From Pelobates cultripes (taxonomy: Eukaryota > Chordata > Amphibia > Anura > Pelobatidae): DNA of 64,000 bases. The position numbers were made by a program, and so were the translations under genes. How positions within the stretch are numbered: the stretch's first letter is position 1; each line of letters starts with the position of its first letter. Below, one piece after another: positions 45,164-57,881 of this stretch. Below the pieces are notes generated by a model. The model was not told the DNA's origin. It ran no database searches and was given only the letters and a program-made list of their open reading frames with translations. The DNA lies in assembly GCA_933207985.1 (NCBI GenBank), contig OW240912.1, positions 103,690,287 to 103,754,286 on the forward strand, read 5' to 3'.

Positions 45164-46214
45164 TGTAGGGGAGATGCAATATTCCCCAGGTTATCTCCGC
45201 TTATAATCCAAGTGAGGCTCAGGAACAAGTAAATAATAAATCCATAGGCAAAGTTTCCAGCAGGTAAAATAACAGCAATCTCCCCACAGCAATCCCAATA
45301 ACTGGACGACACACAGTTTCAGGAGCAGAACTGACAAGCCTTTAATCACAGTCTCCTTATAAAGCATGCTCCCATGCAAGGGAGGGATTTACAGTAATTA
45401 TTACAGTAGCCAATCCTGTCCTGGTAACCTCCCACATATCTCCTCCCCTCAGCCAGCATCATAATCCCCTTATCCAGTACACCAATTCCCCCCGTTTCTG
45501 GATGTACCCCTAAACGTAGGGGTACCTCTTTAAATCCTACATCTCCTGGTAGCCCTGATCTGGGTGACCAACATATCCAAAAATCACCCAGATCCGACCA
45601 GGGGTTCGGGAAAAGTATGGAGGGAATAAAATGACCGACCGCACGAACTGAGATAGCCGAATTCGGTTCCATGTGAATGGGCCCTGCGGTCGGTCCTGGC
45701 ATAAGGGAATAAAATACACGAAAACCTCTAGCTATAGAGGCTAGGGAGGGTTCGCCTGAATCCCCTCGTTCGGTATTCTCTATCTACCGAACGAGGGGCC
45801 GTTCGGTAGTTTGGAACCGAACGGACCAGGGCTGTGGAGGTCTCAGCGGTGTTCGCCTACTCGAGTGTCCGATTTTAGTTCCAGACACTCGACGGCAAAA
45901 CACCGCTGTTCGGGAGTTTTAAAATGGCCGCCGCCACGTGTTCGTTTGTCGAATGGCGGCCACCCCCGAGAACAAAGGACGGCTACTTACTGTTCAATTA
46001 CCCGTTCGCAACAATGTTGCAACGGGTAATTGAGGACACACTTCACACAGGGGAGGTCTGGTTGTTCGGTAGTTTCATTCGAATAAACTAAGGGAATGAA
46101 ACTACCGAACAATCACAAGTATACAAGGCTTTCAAACACATAGAAAACTAGCAGATCACACGAATGCAATTATTTCAAAGACATTTGCAGGACAGCCCAG
46201 TGCCATCCGCTACA
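45164..46214. mobile_element. Solo LTR (1051 bp), TGTAG...CTACA family, target duplication ATTAA
   Basis: It begins TGTAGGGGAGATG and ends TCCGCTACA. ATTAA lies at 45159-45163 and again at 46215-46219. Its sequence aligns along its length with 47182-48193 (for example gaggctcaggaacaagta, aggagcagaactga, atggccgccgccacgtgttc). It contains repeated ttcggtag / ctaccgaac pairs near its 3' half. No internal gene remains. The superfamily is not decided. Confidence 0.85.
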
Positions 46215-46401
46215 ATTAACTTTAAAAAAATTTTTTTAAAGTTAATACTAGTTAAAGGTTATTTTCATTGTTTTATTCAACAGTGTAAGTGACAGATCCC
46301 TTTCAAGTTACCATTAGTTCATATATATTCTGTGATTTGTTAAGGGATTTTAATGATGCCTTCCAGATGTATAGCATATAGGTTCTCTTGACTGTCTAGT
46401 A

Positions 46402-46524
46402 CAGACATAGGCAACCTTTGGCACTCCAGATGTTTTGGACTACACTTCCCATGATGCTTTGCCATGGGGTGTACATGGGGATGTAGTCCACAACATCTAT
46501 AGTGCTAAAGGTTGCCTATCCCTG
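46402..46524. mobile_element. hAT-type MITE (123 bp) with 8-bp target duplication GTCTAGTA
   Basis: The ends CAGACATAGGCAACCTTTGG and inverted CAGGGATAGGCAACCTTTAG flank an interior with acacttcccatgatgctttg. GTCTAGTA is present at 46394-46401 and 46525-46532. An 8-bp duplication with CAG...CTG ends is the signature of hAT elements. Confidence 0.9.
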
Positions 46525-47181
46525 GTCTAGTATACATTTTTAGAAATTAACAACTAAACTGCTTGTTGCTTTGACAACACTGAAGCCTAGTTTTAAAGTA
46601 TTCCTAAATTAAAACGAAAGCGTTCACACTGCAGAAAATAATAAGCTGGTAATCATCACACGAAAGAAAGATGAAAAAGCAAGAATATTCAGTTTGAAAT
46701 CAAGGGAATTATTTTTAAGTAGGAAATATGTTTTCAAGTTGCAATCCACTAAAGATAGGTAATTGCAGTCTTGAAACTTGAGAGAAACTTGAAGATCATA
46801 TAAAAAGCGATTCATATTTATTTTTGTTTCTTAATTTGTTGATACATCTGTACAAGTTTGAACTTCCAAATGTCTATATTTAGAAGGGACATTCCTTGTT
46901 TTGATCCAAAACCCCTCTATCCTTCTTTTCTACCCTATGTCCCTTTTTTGTAGAATCCCTAGTATTCTTGCTGTGTCTGAATGTATGCCTGAGCTCCACA
47001 GCAATAATACCCACAGTGATTTACATGTGGCGCGTTGTTAAAGTGCGTAGTGTTCCACATCATACAATGAGCGTGCCCTGTGCTGAATGGTGTCATGGCC
47101 TTAGGACTATGCACATAATACTTAGCTGGCTACAGAGGCTGCATTCAGATTCTGGAATATCTACGCTTGACTGACACCCCC

Positions 47182-48193
47182 TGTAGCGGAGAGCTGGTCT
47201 TACCCAGCCTATCTCCACTTTAGATCCCAGTAAGGCTCAGGAACAAGTATTATAAATCCACAGGGTAATATTTCCAGCAGGCAAAATACTCCAACAATAT
47301 CCCAACCTCAATCCCAATGACTGGATGACACACAGCATCAGGAGCAGAACTGAACTTTTAATCACAGCATCCCATGCAAGGGATCCTGTTAAAATAATTA
47401 GGACAGTAACCAATGGTACAGTAGTTCCATCCCATACATTCCCTCCCCTCAGTGTGACACTTAATCCACTTATTTCTGGTACAGTTTTCCCTGTTTTCTG
47501 GAAGTACCCCAAAACTGTGGGGTACAAGGATCTAAGTGGCATCCCCTGGTAGCCCTGATCTGGGTGACCAACATACTCAAAATTCACCCAGATCAGACCA
47601 GGGTTTCGGGAGTTATGGGGAATAAACTATTTAACTGACCGTACACGAGGTGGTAGCCGAAAAGGGTTCCATGTGTTTTGGCCCTGCAGTCGGTCTCCGT
47701 ACGGGAGGTAAAACATTCACTAATCTTTGCCATCCATTGCTAATAATGCATTCGCATGAATCCCCTTGTTCGGTAGATTGAATTCACCGAACGAGGGGTT
47801 GATTGGTCCCTCCGTTCGGGAGTTACGGAGCTCTGGAGGTTTCAGCAGTGTTCGGGTAATTGAATGTCCGATTTGAGTTCCAGACACTCGACGACCAAAC
47901 ACCTCTGAGAGTTTGTGCGTAAGATGGCCGCCGCCACGTGTTCGCTTACCGAATGGCGGCCACCCAGCTATAGCAATATAACACAGATTAACTGAGTGTT
48001 AATGTAAGTGTGTACCTTAACTTCTCTCTGGGGTGGTCTATTGATTCGGTAGTTTTCATTCGTATGCAATACAGATGGAAACTACCGAACAAACATATGA
48101 CTTCCACATACAATTTCAATTATACAGGCGAATAAACACACAAACAGTCTTTTAAGCACAATCCTGGAGGACAGTCCAGTGACATCCGCTACA
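47182..48193. mobile_element. Solo LTR (1012 bp), same family as 45164-46214, target duplication CCCCC
   Basis: It begins TGTAGCGGAGAGC and ends TCCGCTACA, with CCCCC at 47177-47181 and at 48194-48198 (low complexity, so weaker proof than the sister copy). It lies in the same orientation as the LTR at 45164. The two copies differ at many sites, so they are separate old insertions and not the two ends of one provirus; the intervening 967 bp contains no gag/pol. Confidence 0.75.
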
Positions 48194-48466
48194 CCCCCCA
48201 TTTCTGGCAGATCACCCACTTTATGGTTTGACTTGCCTGTTTCTTTGATGAGCCTGACTACCTGTCATGGCTCCCTTTCTGGGCTACCTACCTTACCTTC
48301 AGATCCCCACCAAGCACAGTTGGAAGGTATGGAATAACAACATCTTGCATCTTACCTGGCTTGTATATTAGGGTTCTAGAATGTGGTATGGTTTTACTAC
48401 ATGTATATTTCAATCTAATTTCAGTTGTATTTTCTCTAATTGAAGAAATAGTTTCTCACTTTGTTA

Positions 48467-48755
48467 CAGGGACACTCCAGACCCCTAAAGTACTGTAGCT
48501 TGCTTAAGTGCTTAATCTGCGAAGAGTGTGTCCTCTTTCTTTTTTTCCATTTTACAAAAATGCATGCAGCGTGACGTTATGGTATGTTGCTGTATATGAA
48601 AACTCAGTATGTTACAGTATGAGAAGCCATGCTTGCAAGCCCTCTAATTAGTGAACAAAAGGGTTTTGGGGAGTAGGAGAGGGGGGTAGGACTGCAGGCA
48701 CTCTACAACATTAATAAAATAAAGTTGTTATAGTGCTTACAGTGTCTCTTTTTTA
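48467..48755. mobile_element. Decayed T2-type element
   Basis: acagggacactccagacccc at the left and tagtgcttacagtgtctctttt at the right resemble T2 ends, but TTAA is lost on both sides. Low confidence in the limits. Confidence 0.4.
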
Positions 48756-50662
48756 CATGGGGAACTATATACCCATATATATATGAAAATGGAAAAAAAA
48801 CATAAGCAATGCCTTTATATTAACCCCTCCGGTGGAAAAAAAAAATATTAAATGCATGCATGTTTTCATTGGCGGTATATCTACTAAAGACTGCTTTTTT
48901 TTTTTTTTTGTAAATAAAATTTTTATTGGAATTTTCTTTCTCAGTTGCATAGATCATGTAAGAAAATCATGTGATAAAACAGTAAGACACACAGGTTTCA
49001 TGGGAGAATTATATAGTAAATGTGGTGGCGCAAAGGGTGAGTAGACTTGCAGGTCTACCAAATTGGAACGTAACAATGGGTTGTTAAGTGAGCAACTGCT
49101 TAGGTGGTACAGTGGCAAGGTAGTGGGATGCAGATCTGATGTGGGGGTGGAGTGGTGATGCTGGCAAGAGTGACTGAGCGGATCAGGCTTGTTGTGAGGG
49201 AACGCACCCACTCAAAACCTGTCACTTAAGCCCAGAAATGGGGCAAGTAGGGTCAACAGTGGACCAGAAAATTGAGGCGATGACTAAATGTATTCTGAAC
49301 TCTCCACAGTTTCCACCTCAGTATATAAAATCAAGCTAACCTTTATAAGAATCCCATTCATCATCAACTGTAAAGCAACTAAACATAGTGGTCCCATGAC
49401 CGATAACATAAGTGATAACATAAGTTAACAAGGGGTAAGCAGTTCGCCTGTCAGTGAGATAGAAAGTCATGCATAGCTTTGCGTATGGTGGAAAAAAAAA
49501 ATAACGTGGGTATCCATAAGTTTTTGGCAACGTCTGTTTGCTATGTAGGCTATATGGCCCTGCTTGGTTCTGAGGAGAGGTGTAGCCACAGAGAGTGGGT
49601 AAGAGACCCCTTTTTGGGATCTGTGGCCCTCTGGGATCCCGAAGCTCTGTGGGTCTTCCCCATGATCAGGACATATTGCGGGATTTTTGCTAATTTACAT
49701 GAGGTGGTTGGAGGAGAACAGGATTAGGTGGTCATATTGGTTTGCTGTCAGCGTCCCTTTGATGACATGGGGTACTGGATTGAATGCAGTAGCTGTGTAA
49801 AAAATAACTATAAAATTACCTGACGTTTCCCAGTTTTGACACATGTTAAAATACCCTAACACAGTAAAACACACATTGACTGCTAAAGCTAACTGCTAAG
49901 ATTGGATAATGAGTTAATTACTACCATGTAAATAACCATAGTCCACATAGAAAGCTATCTTTGTAAAACAGCAAGTGACCTGTGTCACCCCACTATGACT
50001 AAACCTGCAGACAAAAGACCCCCTATACCCTAAGCCCACCATGCAGATATGCAAACTCCCTAGCTAGTTCTAATATAACCTTTTTAGAACTGAAGGTCAT
50101 TGGCAGAATAAACCGTATTTTTCTATAGAACTCTTTGATACTTTACCAATATGTTAAATGTATAAAAAAAAAAAGAGACAAAAAACAATAAAATGTCTAT
50201 TCGTTCATATTTCTGTACCCTCTCTTCTCCTAGAATATTACAGCTGTGTATAATCTGTGTGTGGGGGCGATTTAGTGATCTTTAACCTTCTGCTTAAATA
50301 TGGAATGACGACATTTAATTTTATCCATGTTCTCAAGACCATCTCATCTATGGTATATTTGTGCCCATTGTTTGACTCTTGCAGTTCTCAGTATGAATAT
50401 TAATATAATATGATGTAATTTAACACCCATGCATGCCAGGCATAGATTTAAATTCTGTTCCTACAAAATATTTAACTTTTCAACTTTAGGAGGGATAGAG
50501 GGATTTGGGTCCAAAATAGGGAATGACCCTCCTAAATAGGGACACTTGGGAGGTATGTGTGTCTGTTTGTTTAATTCTGCAGAAGTAAGTGCCGTGGTTA
50601 TTCATTAGACCAGGACAAGGAAATTGCAGAATGGAGACATTCTCAAATTCTGATATTTTACC

Positions 50663-51127
50663 TTAAAGGACCACTATAGTGCCAGGAAAACATACTCGTT
50701 TTCCTGGCACTATAGTGCCCTGAGGGTGCCCCCACCCTCAGGGACCCCCTCCCGCCCAGCTCTGGAAATGGGAAAGGAGTTTAAACTTACCTTTTTCCAG
50801 CGCTGGGTGGGGAGCTCTCCTCCTTCTCTCCTCCTCCGTTCCTCCTCCTGGGCTGAATGCGCACGCGCGGCAAGAGCTGCGTGCGCATTCAGCCGGTCGC
50901 ATAGGAAAGCATTTACAATGCTTTCCTATGGACGCTTGCGTGCTCTCACTGTGAAGTCTCATTGACAGCCACTAGAGGCTTTGGGGAAAGGCTTAACCCA
51001 TTAATAAACATAGCAGTTTCTCTGAAACTGCTATGTTTATAAAAAAATGGGTTAACCCTAGAAGTACCTGGCACCCAGACCACTTCATTAAGCTGAAGGG
51101 GTCTGGGTGCCTAGAGTGGTCCTTTAA
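50663..51127. mobile_element. T2-type MITE (465 bp)
   Basis: The left end TTAAAGGACCACTATAGTGC includes a perfect terminal hairpin (agtgccaggaaaac / gttttcctggcact). The inverted right end is TTAAAGGACCACTCTAGGCA. The overlapping open frames at 50726-50965 fall wholly inside it and are not genes. Confidence 0.88.
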
Positions 51128-51835
51128 TTTTATGAGAACTTCCAGTAACAGCCACTGATCATTGGGAGAAGAGGAATACAGACCAGATTTTTAAACTACT
51201 TGATTAGCACTCACTGCTATACTAATTATTAATCAGGCAACTGTGAAAGCAAGAGATGTTGAGAATGCTAATGTCTAAAATTTTACCAGTTAACGGCCCC
51301 TGTAAGATCACTTTACACCTTTAATTTTGCATTATGGGAGCTGTAGTTTGACAACAACCAGAGAGCTATCAGTGTACTCCCCTTGGTTTAGCTTTCTTCT
51401 GATTTAAGGAATACTGAAACCCAGATTGTTGGATTGAGTCTGGACCTTGCTGACCTGGATCTTCCACTCTTTAATTAGAACTTGGATATGGAAGTTGGTT
51501 CTGATTTTAGTACAGTGGTGAGCTATTTCACAGATTACACATTAGTTTATCTACATATATGTAATGTTATTAATTTGTGAGCCAGCATACATTGTAAGCT
51601 ATTTATGAAAAGCAAATGCTAGTTACTGTGCCTTTAATTACACCGCCATATTGAAGCATGGTGTCAATTCAATTTTGTGAAAGATTTGACCTGTGCTAAT
51701 GGAGATAATTTAACAGGGTTATTTGATGAAGTATGATTTGTGGTTAATTCAAACTGAGTACCTACTTATTTTAGGCCAAAGGAGCTTAACTGAAAACAAA
51801 GCTAGGTTGGAGAATTATTTCAAATGTTACTATTT

Positions 51836-52497
51836 GATGACTTAAAGGTAGGCAGACAATGTAAAAGAGCAGCAGGAAATGCTAGCAGAATGCTTGGTTG
51901 TATAGGGGGAGTTATTAGCAGTAGAAAGAGGGAAGTGCTCATGCCATTGTACAGAACACTGGTGAGACCTCACTTGGAGTATTGTACACAGTACTGGAGA
52001 CCATATATTTAGAAGGATATTGATACCTTAGAGAGGGTTCAGAGAAGGGCTACTAAACTGGTTCATGGATTGCGGGATAAAACTTACCAGGAAAGGTTAA
52101 AGTATCTTAATATGTATAGCTTGGAGGAAAGACGAGACAGGGGGATATGATAGAAACATTTAAATATATAAAGGGAATCAACACAGTAAAGGAGGAGATT
52201 ATATTTAAAATAAAACTACCACAACAAGAGGGCATAGTCTTAAATTAGAGGGACAAAGGTTTAAAAATAATATCAGGAAGTATTACTTTACTGAGAGGGT
52301 AGTGGATGCATGGAATAGCCTTCCAGCTGAAGTGGTAGAGGTTAACACAGTAAAGGAGTTTAAGCATGCGTGGGATAGGCATAAGGCTATCCTAACTATA
52401 AGATAAGGCCAGGGACTAATGAAAGTATTTTTAGAAAATTGGGCAGACTAGATGGGCCGAATGGTTCTTATCTGCCGTCACATTCTATGTTTCTATT
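51836..52497 (+). pseudogene. CR1-like LINE: 3' end of the reverse-transcriptase ORF, broken
   Basis: From 51836 the frame reads DDLKVGRQCKRAAGNASRML, then GCIGGVISSRKREVLMPLYR and TLVRPHLEYCTQYWRPY. This is the C-terminal reverse-transcriptase region of CR1/Jockey-type elements (PLYxxLVRPHLEYCxQxWxPY). A TAG at 52010-52012 replaces an expected codon. The same frame then continues as [20 protein letters not shown] to about 52140. A probable one-base loss near 52141-52147 shifts the rest (IKGINTVKEEI), and the 3' tail ends attctatgtttct near 52497. The copy is 5'-truncated and dead. Confidence 0.8.
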
Positions 52498-53322
52498 TTG
52501 GCCTAACAATTTAAACAATTGTTGACTTCCCAGGAATTTACATTAGATGGATAGCACTAATACAATATAGCAGGGTTATTCGTTAAAATTGGGATTTCAA
52601 AGTGAATTGAACATTTTAGACCAAAATAGTCAAATTGGAAAAATTCCCCAACTCAGTGATTCCAGTTTGGCTTTTTAGGCCTAAACTTTTAAATTCATTT
52701 TCAATGTAGTGACTAGCCCTGTTTTTGTTGATGTAAAATTATAAACCATGTTAATATATTCCAGAAAGTAACATCATAAATGTATTCACTACACTCTAAA
52801 TTGTAGCAAATTCAACCCGAATGGCAAAACCACGGATCTAGAAAAATCTGCATTTCCTATCTAGTCTGACTATCTTAAACCCAATGGTTTTTTTTGTGTG
52901 TTTTTTTTTTTTTGCTACAATTTTTAGTATAATGAATACACCCCTATGTATTACAATTTGGAAGAGTTTTTGTACTGAATGTATTACTGTTTGCTAGTTC
53001 CTCTCAAAGGGGATTATTCAGTAAACAATTCTAATGAACTAAAAACCAAATTGCAATCTTTCAGCATAAAGTTCTGATTTTGAAAAATTCTCAAATTTAG
53101 CTGTAGTTACAGCTATTCTGAAGTGAATTTTGCAAGTCAGTTTTCAATTCACTACAATTTCTGATTTGTGAATAAACTCCCTTTGACAAAATGTAAATTA
53201 GGTGAGAATCAAGAAAAGTCAGTTTCTGCTTATTTCATAGTACACACACAGAGGGTGTGACAGGTTTCTGCAAGCAGTGTCCAGTTTTTTTTTAAAGATT
53301 ATTAGGCTGTCGCTATTGGGTC

Positions 53323-53400
53323 TTAAAGGAACACTCCAGTGTTTACCTTTTATTTGAATCAATGTTTAATAAATATACCCACAATGAAAACATGAATGGA
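53323..53400. mobile_element. Left end of a T2-type element
   Basis: TTAAAGGAACACTCCAGTGT is a T2-type terminus followed by tttaccttttatttgaatc. No right end was identified. Confidence 0.35.
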
Positions 53401-54417
53401 TTTTTTTTTTCACCACCTTGCAAAAGCTGCAGCTCTTTTGTCTTCAGCCTTTAGAAACCTCCCTATTTTTCCCCAGCACAGAATTTCAGTCTGTGCTTTG
53501 AAGGTTTCTCATTGCGTTGCGAAGCCAGGATTGCGTTTTTTTAATCCTTCTCATTGAGCTGTAATTTCGTGGCGCTAACAGAAACAGAAGAAAACCTATC
53601 TGGCTTTTTGATTGACAGACAGCGAGGTTTTTCGGCCCTAATTATAAAAGTACAGATTTCTATTAAAATTGGCACGTTTTATAAACCAATAAATAAACAG
53701 AAGTATTTTTTATTTTTTTTTATTTTTTTTATCTGTATGTAGTGTTCATCAGAAAAAATAATCTCTATTTTGCAAGGTTGCTTTCAAATCTATACTGAGG
53801 TAAAGCACTGACATATATCCTGTAGGCATACACAGTACGACATAAATGTGAAACTACAATTTTCTAACCTGATTTGACAGAAACTGAAAGGCTGTCTGCT
53901 TGTTTTGTTCATCAAATGCTTCTTGAAATTGCCACCTTTTTTGTTTTATTTTATTGTATTTTGTTTTACTTGCTAAGAAAGCAGAATTTCTTCATGGTGT
54001 GTAATTTATTACTCAACAGTTAGAACAAGATCACAAAACTGTGTTAGCTTGGGTCATGTTAACAATGGTAATAATTTTAAAAGGGAGCTTATGCAGAGTC
54101 TGAATATTTTTACAGCTAGGGTATTTTGACCTAGATTTTACAAATCCATCATAATTTGTTAAGAAGTAAATATACCCCTTTATCTGTGGATACTTGGAAC
54201 TGGGGTATCAATGGTTACATTTTATAAATGTTATTGAAAATATTGTACTTGCGTATTGATATGTCTTATAGCTCAATCACTAACCATTAAAGTGATTCTT
54301 TAATGCCAGTAAAACAAACCCATTTTCATGGCACTGTGGAATCCTGGAGTGCCCCCCTCCTTCCCTCCCGCCCCCATCCAACTTCACTAAAGGGGCTAAA
54401 ACCCCATCAGACACTTA

Positions 54418-55772
54418 ACTTTTAATAAATAAGTTTAAAAAAAAGGTATAAATAGCCTAATATAGCACAAAGTAATGAGTAATAATACTCTCTATATAAT
54501 AAGTTGCAATGTATTGTAATATAAAGATTGCAATTCTAAAATGATAGTCCCTTGTTGAGGGTTAAAAATAACATGTAAACCTGAAAGATAAAGAATACAT
54601 TGGCAAGGGAATAACAAATACAGAGGACCTGTTCAAAAGTTTTCAGTGAACCTCTGGTAAATGAACACTGCATCAATACAATGTTGCAGTATATGATCAA
54701 CTATAGCACAAATTATAGTGCTTAGTTCCATCTACGAGAAGTCATATTGCAAATGGTATTGAATGACTTAACAAAGAGGAAGTCTATGATAAAAATTAAA
54801 ATAAAAAACTGTACAACAATCTTATGAGCGGATTGTCAGTAAGTGAAATATCAGTGACCCCTTATCAAACGTAATAATAAAGTAGATAAATGGGGTGCCA
54901 CTAATACATTCATGTACAGGGGGAGGAAAACCCCAATACCTAAAACCGCCCAATTCTAACAGTCATAATGACGGGATTCTGAGGGAAGTGTTGTGGGCGA
55001 AACGCGCGTCAGGGGCTATCGGCGATTCCTTGCTAAATACTTTACAGTGTGGAATACTGACCATATTGTCCACACTTCCCTCAGAATCCCGTCATTATGA
55101 CTGTTAGAATTGGGCGGTTTTAGGTATTGGGGTTTTCCTCCCCCTGTACATGAATGTATTAGTGGCACCCCATTTATCTACTTTATTATTACGTTTGATA
55201 AGGGGTCACTGATATTTCACTTACCGACAATCCGCTCATAAGATTGTTGTACAGTTTTTTATTTTAATTTTTTGTTATCATAGACTTCCTCTTTGTTAAG
55301 TCATTCAATACCATTTGCAATATGACTTCTCGTAGATGGAACTAAGCACTATAATTTGTGCTATAGTTGATCATATACTGCAACATTGTATTGATGCAGT
55401 GTTCATTTACCAGAGGTTCACTGAAAACTTTTGAACAGGTCCTCTGTATTTGTTATTCCCTTGCCAATGTATTCTTTATCTTTCAGGTTTACATGTTATT
55501 TTTAACCCTCAACAAGGGACTATCATTTTAGAATTGCATTCTTTATATTACAATACATTGCAACTTATTATATAGAGAGTATTATTACTCATTACTTTGT
55601 GCTATATTAGGCTATTTATACCTTTTTTTTAACTTATTTATTAAAAGTTAATTTTTAATTATTCGTAGGGCACTCAATGGGTTTGTCTTTTGTAATTACT
55701 ACCTTGGTAGTTTTGTGTGGGTTAACCCCACTATGAGTGTTTCCCCTATAGCTTCCATTCCTCTTTATCTCT
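54418..55772. mobile_element. Inserted retroelement-like segment: giant inverted repeat plus tail
   Basis: Arms 54415-54991 and 55072-55651 are reverse complements of each other with only a handful of differences by eye (about 98-99% identical over 577 nt). They surround an 80-nt spacer with gggcgaaacgcgcgtcaggg. A unique 121-nt tail (55652-55772) follows the right arm. The 15-bp target duplication is typical of target-primed reverse transcription. The layout suggests that the real element is spacer + right arm + tail, with the left arm an inverted copy of the right arm made at insertion. No coding region; identity to a Penelope-like or SINE-like family is inference. Confidence 0.75.
54979..55010 (+). 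ncRNA. Hammerhead-like remnant at the centre of the inverted repeat
   Basis: CTGAGGG (54979-54985) stands where CUGANGA is expected (last A changed to G). After 13 nt comes GAAAC (54999-55003) and GCGCGTC (55004-55010). The stretch ACGCGCGT is a perfect eight-base palindrome followed by C, the same GAAAC-GCGC-GUC arrangement as newt satellite hammerheads. Stem II and stem I are poor, so it is probably inactive. The left arm of the inverted repeat includes only the CTGAGGG half. Confidence 0.45.
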
Positions 55773-56389
55773 CCCATCAGACACTTAGCTAAATCCATGT
55801 CCCTCTTCACTGGGTCAGGCTCTGCCCAAGCTCCTCCCCTGCCAACGTCCACCGGCTGGGGAGACCTAATGCGAATGCGTGGCAATGGCCACGCTCATAT
55901 TAGGATCTCCCCATAGGAAAGCATTATTCAATGTTTTCCTATGGAGATTTGCATGCATAGCGTGAGGACGTCCAGCGACGTTTAGCCGGCCAAAAGTCGT
56001 CTAAGATCCCAGAAGTCCCTCTAGTGGCTATCTGGTAGGAGTTAACCCTGCAAAAAATTTTATTTAATATTTACACCTGCAGGGTTAAGGGTGATGGGAG
56101 TTGGCACCCAGACCACTTCAATGTGATAAAGTGGTCTGGGTGCCTACAGTGTCCCTTTAAGTTGCAGTGAATTGCAAAGCAGATTGAAAATGTCAGTTTA
56201 AAGGAATGCTAAAGAGTTAGGAATACAAAAAGTGCCAAAGAGCAGTTTAGGTTACTGACCCCCACCTGTAGGAAGACAAAAATATATTTATAATATATTT
56301 TAATATATAAAAATATATTTACTTACCATTTCTCCCTCTCAGCCTTGGACTCCTTAGCTCAGATGATCAAGTGTATATCATTGTTGTAA

Positions 56390-57740
56390 TATGTTTTACT
56401 GTTTTAAAACACTAATATTTGTGTTTAGCGACGTCTCCTGAGTATAACAGTACCCCCCATGTACAGGTTTTATATTGTTTTTGAAAGTTACAGGGTCAAA
56501 TATAAGGCTTGATTTTTCCATTTTTTTCAGTTTGCCAGATTGGTTATGTTGCCCTTGAGAGCTTATGGTAGCCCAGGAATGAGAATTACCCCCATGATGG
56601 TATACCATTTGCAAAAGAAGACAACCCAAGGTATTGCAGATGGAGTATGTTCAGTCTTTTTTAGTAGCGACTTAGTCACAAACACTGACCAAACTTAGCA
56701 TTCATAATATTCTTTTTCATTTTTAACACACAAACAAATATAAATGCTTACATTGGCCAGTATTTGTGACTAAGTGGCTACTAAAAAGACTGTACATACC
56801 CCATAATGAAGACCCTGGTTTGTCTACTTTAAAAAAAATATATGGTTTGATGTGGGTAAATTACATTGGCCGGCTTCAAAAATGTCCTAAATAGGACATG
56901 GGTGCATGATGACCAGCTGTGAAAATTCCAAGTTGGAAAACTGGAATGCGCACCCTCCAAATAGGGTCTTTTAGCCCCCAGAGAACCCGACACACCTATA
57001 CATGGGTGGTATCACTGTACTCGGGAGATGTTGCTGAACACATATTGGGGTGTTCTTTGGCAGTAACCCTTAAAGTTCTCAGTATATGTATTCTTAAATT
57101 GCTATGTGTGTCAAAAGAATCACCAATTCTTATTTTTTTTTTTTTTATTATTTGGCATAGATTGGTGGTAAAATGGTTGCATGAAAAGAGTCAAATACCC
57201 CAGGTTTAACACCTTAGGTTGTCGTCTTTTAAAAAATATATACATGTGAAGGGTTATTCAGGGATTCCTGATAGATATCAGTGTTACAATGTAACTTGTG
57301 TTAATTTTGAAAAAAAAATGGTTTGGAAGTAGCAAAGTGCTACTTGTACTTATAGCCTTAAACCTTTCATAAAAAAGCTAAGAACATGTTAACATTGGGT
57401 ATTTCTAAACTCCAGTCAAAATTTAGAAACTATTTAGAACAGGTGTTTTTTGGCAGTTGTGGATGCATAACAGATTTTGGGGGTCAAAGTTCGAAAAAGT
57501 GTTTTTTATTTAAATTTTTTCATCAAATTTTATCGTTTGTTTTATAGTAAATTACATGAAGAGACGAGAATAATGGTATCTTTAAAAAGACCATTTAATG
57601 GCGAGAAAAATTGTATATAATATGTGTGCGTACAGTAAATAAGTAAGAGCTAAACATAAGCACTGCAGAAATGTAAACACAGCCCTGGTCCTAAATGGTA
57701 ACAGAATTGAAAAGTGGTCCGGTCACTAAGGGTTAAAAAA
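56390..57740. repeat. Probable large non-coding DNA-transposon remnant
   Basis: Text such as gtaccccccatgtacaggtt, gttgcccttgagagcttatg, aaatgtcctaaataggacat and ggtccggtcactaagggtta is typical of a long, very common frog repeat. A small related start (aaccccttaaggaccaaact) is at 31002. Limits and family are uncertain; no transposase frame was seen. Confidence 0.45.
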
Positions 57741-57881
57741 GCCAAGATGTGACTAAAACTGATTTAGGAAATTCTGTTTAAATTCACTATATTTGGCTAA
57801 AAGGAACATTATATTATTAAAAAATTTTCAAACCCTCAAGGACTAATTTTGATATGGCAATACTATATATGTTATTGTTAT

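Larger units (their letters stand above)
54287..56160. mobile_element. T2-type MITE split by a 1.35 kb insertion
   Basis: The left end (TTAAAGTGATTCTTTAATGC) and inverted right end (TTAAAGGGACACTGTAGGCA) belong to one T2-type element. Its body is interrupted between 54417 and 55773, with the 15-bp cccatcagacactta present on both sides (54403-54417 and 55773-55787). The right body carries the same ccataggaaagcat / gtgaggacgtccagc segments as the MITE at 27268. Confidence 0.85.

Noticed and set aside
45164..48193. Possible single provirus with two LTRs
   Set aside because: The two LTR-like blocks have different target duplications, are well diverged, and the interval between them lacks retroviral coding sequence.
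50726..50965. Overlapping frames of 74-79 codons rich in Ala, Arg and Ser
   Set aside because: Wholly within the body of a T2-type MITE and open on both strands because of GC-rich inverted repeats.
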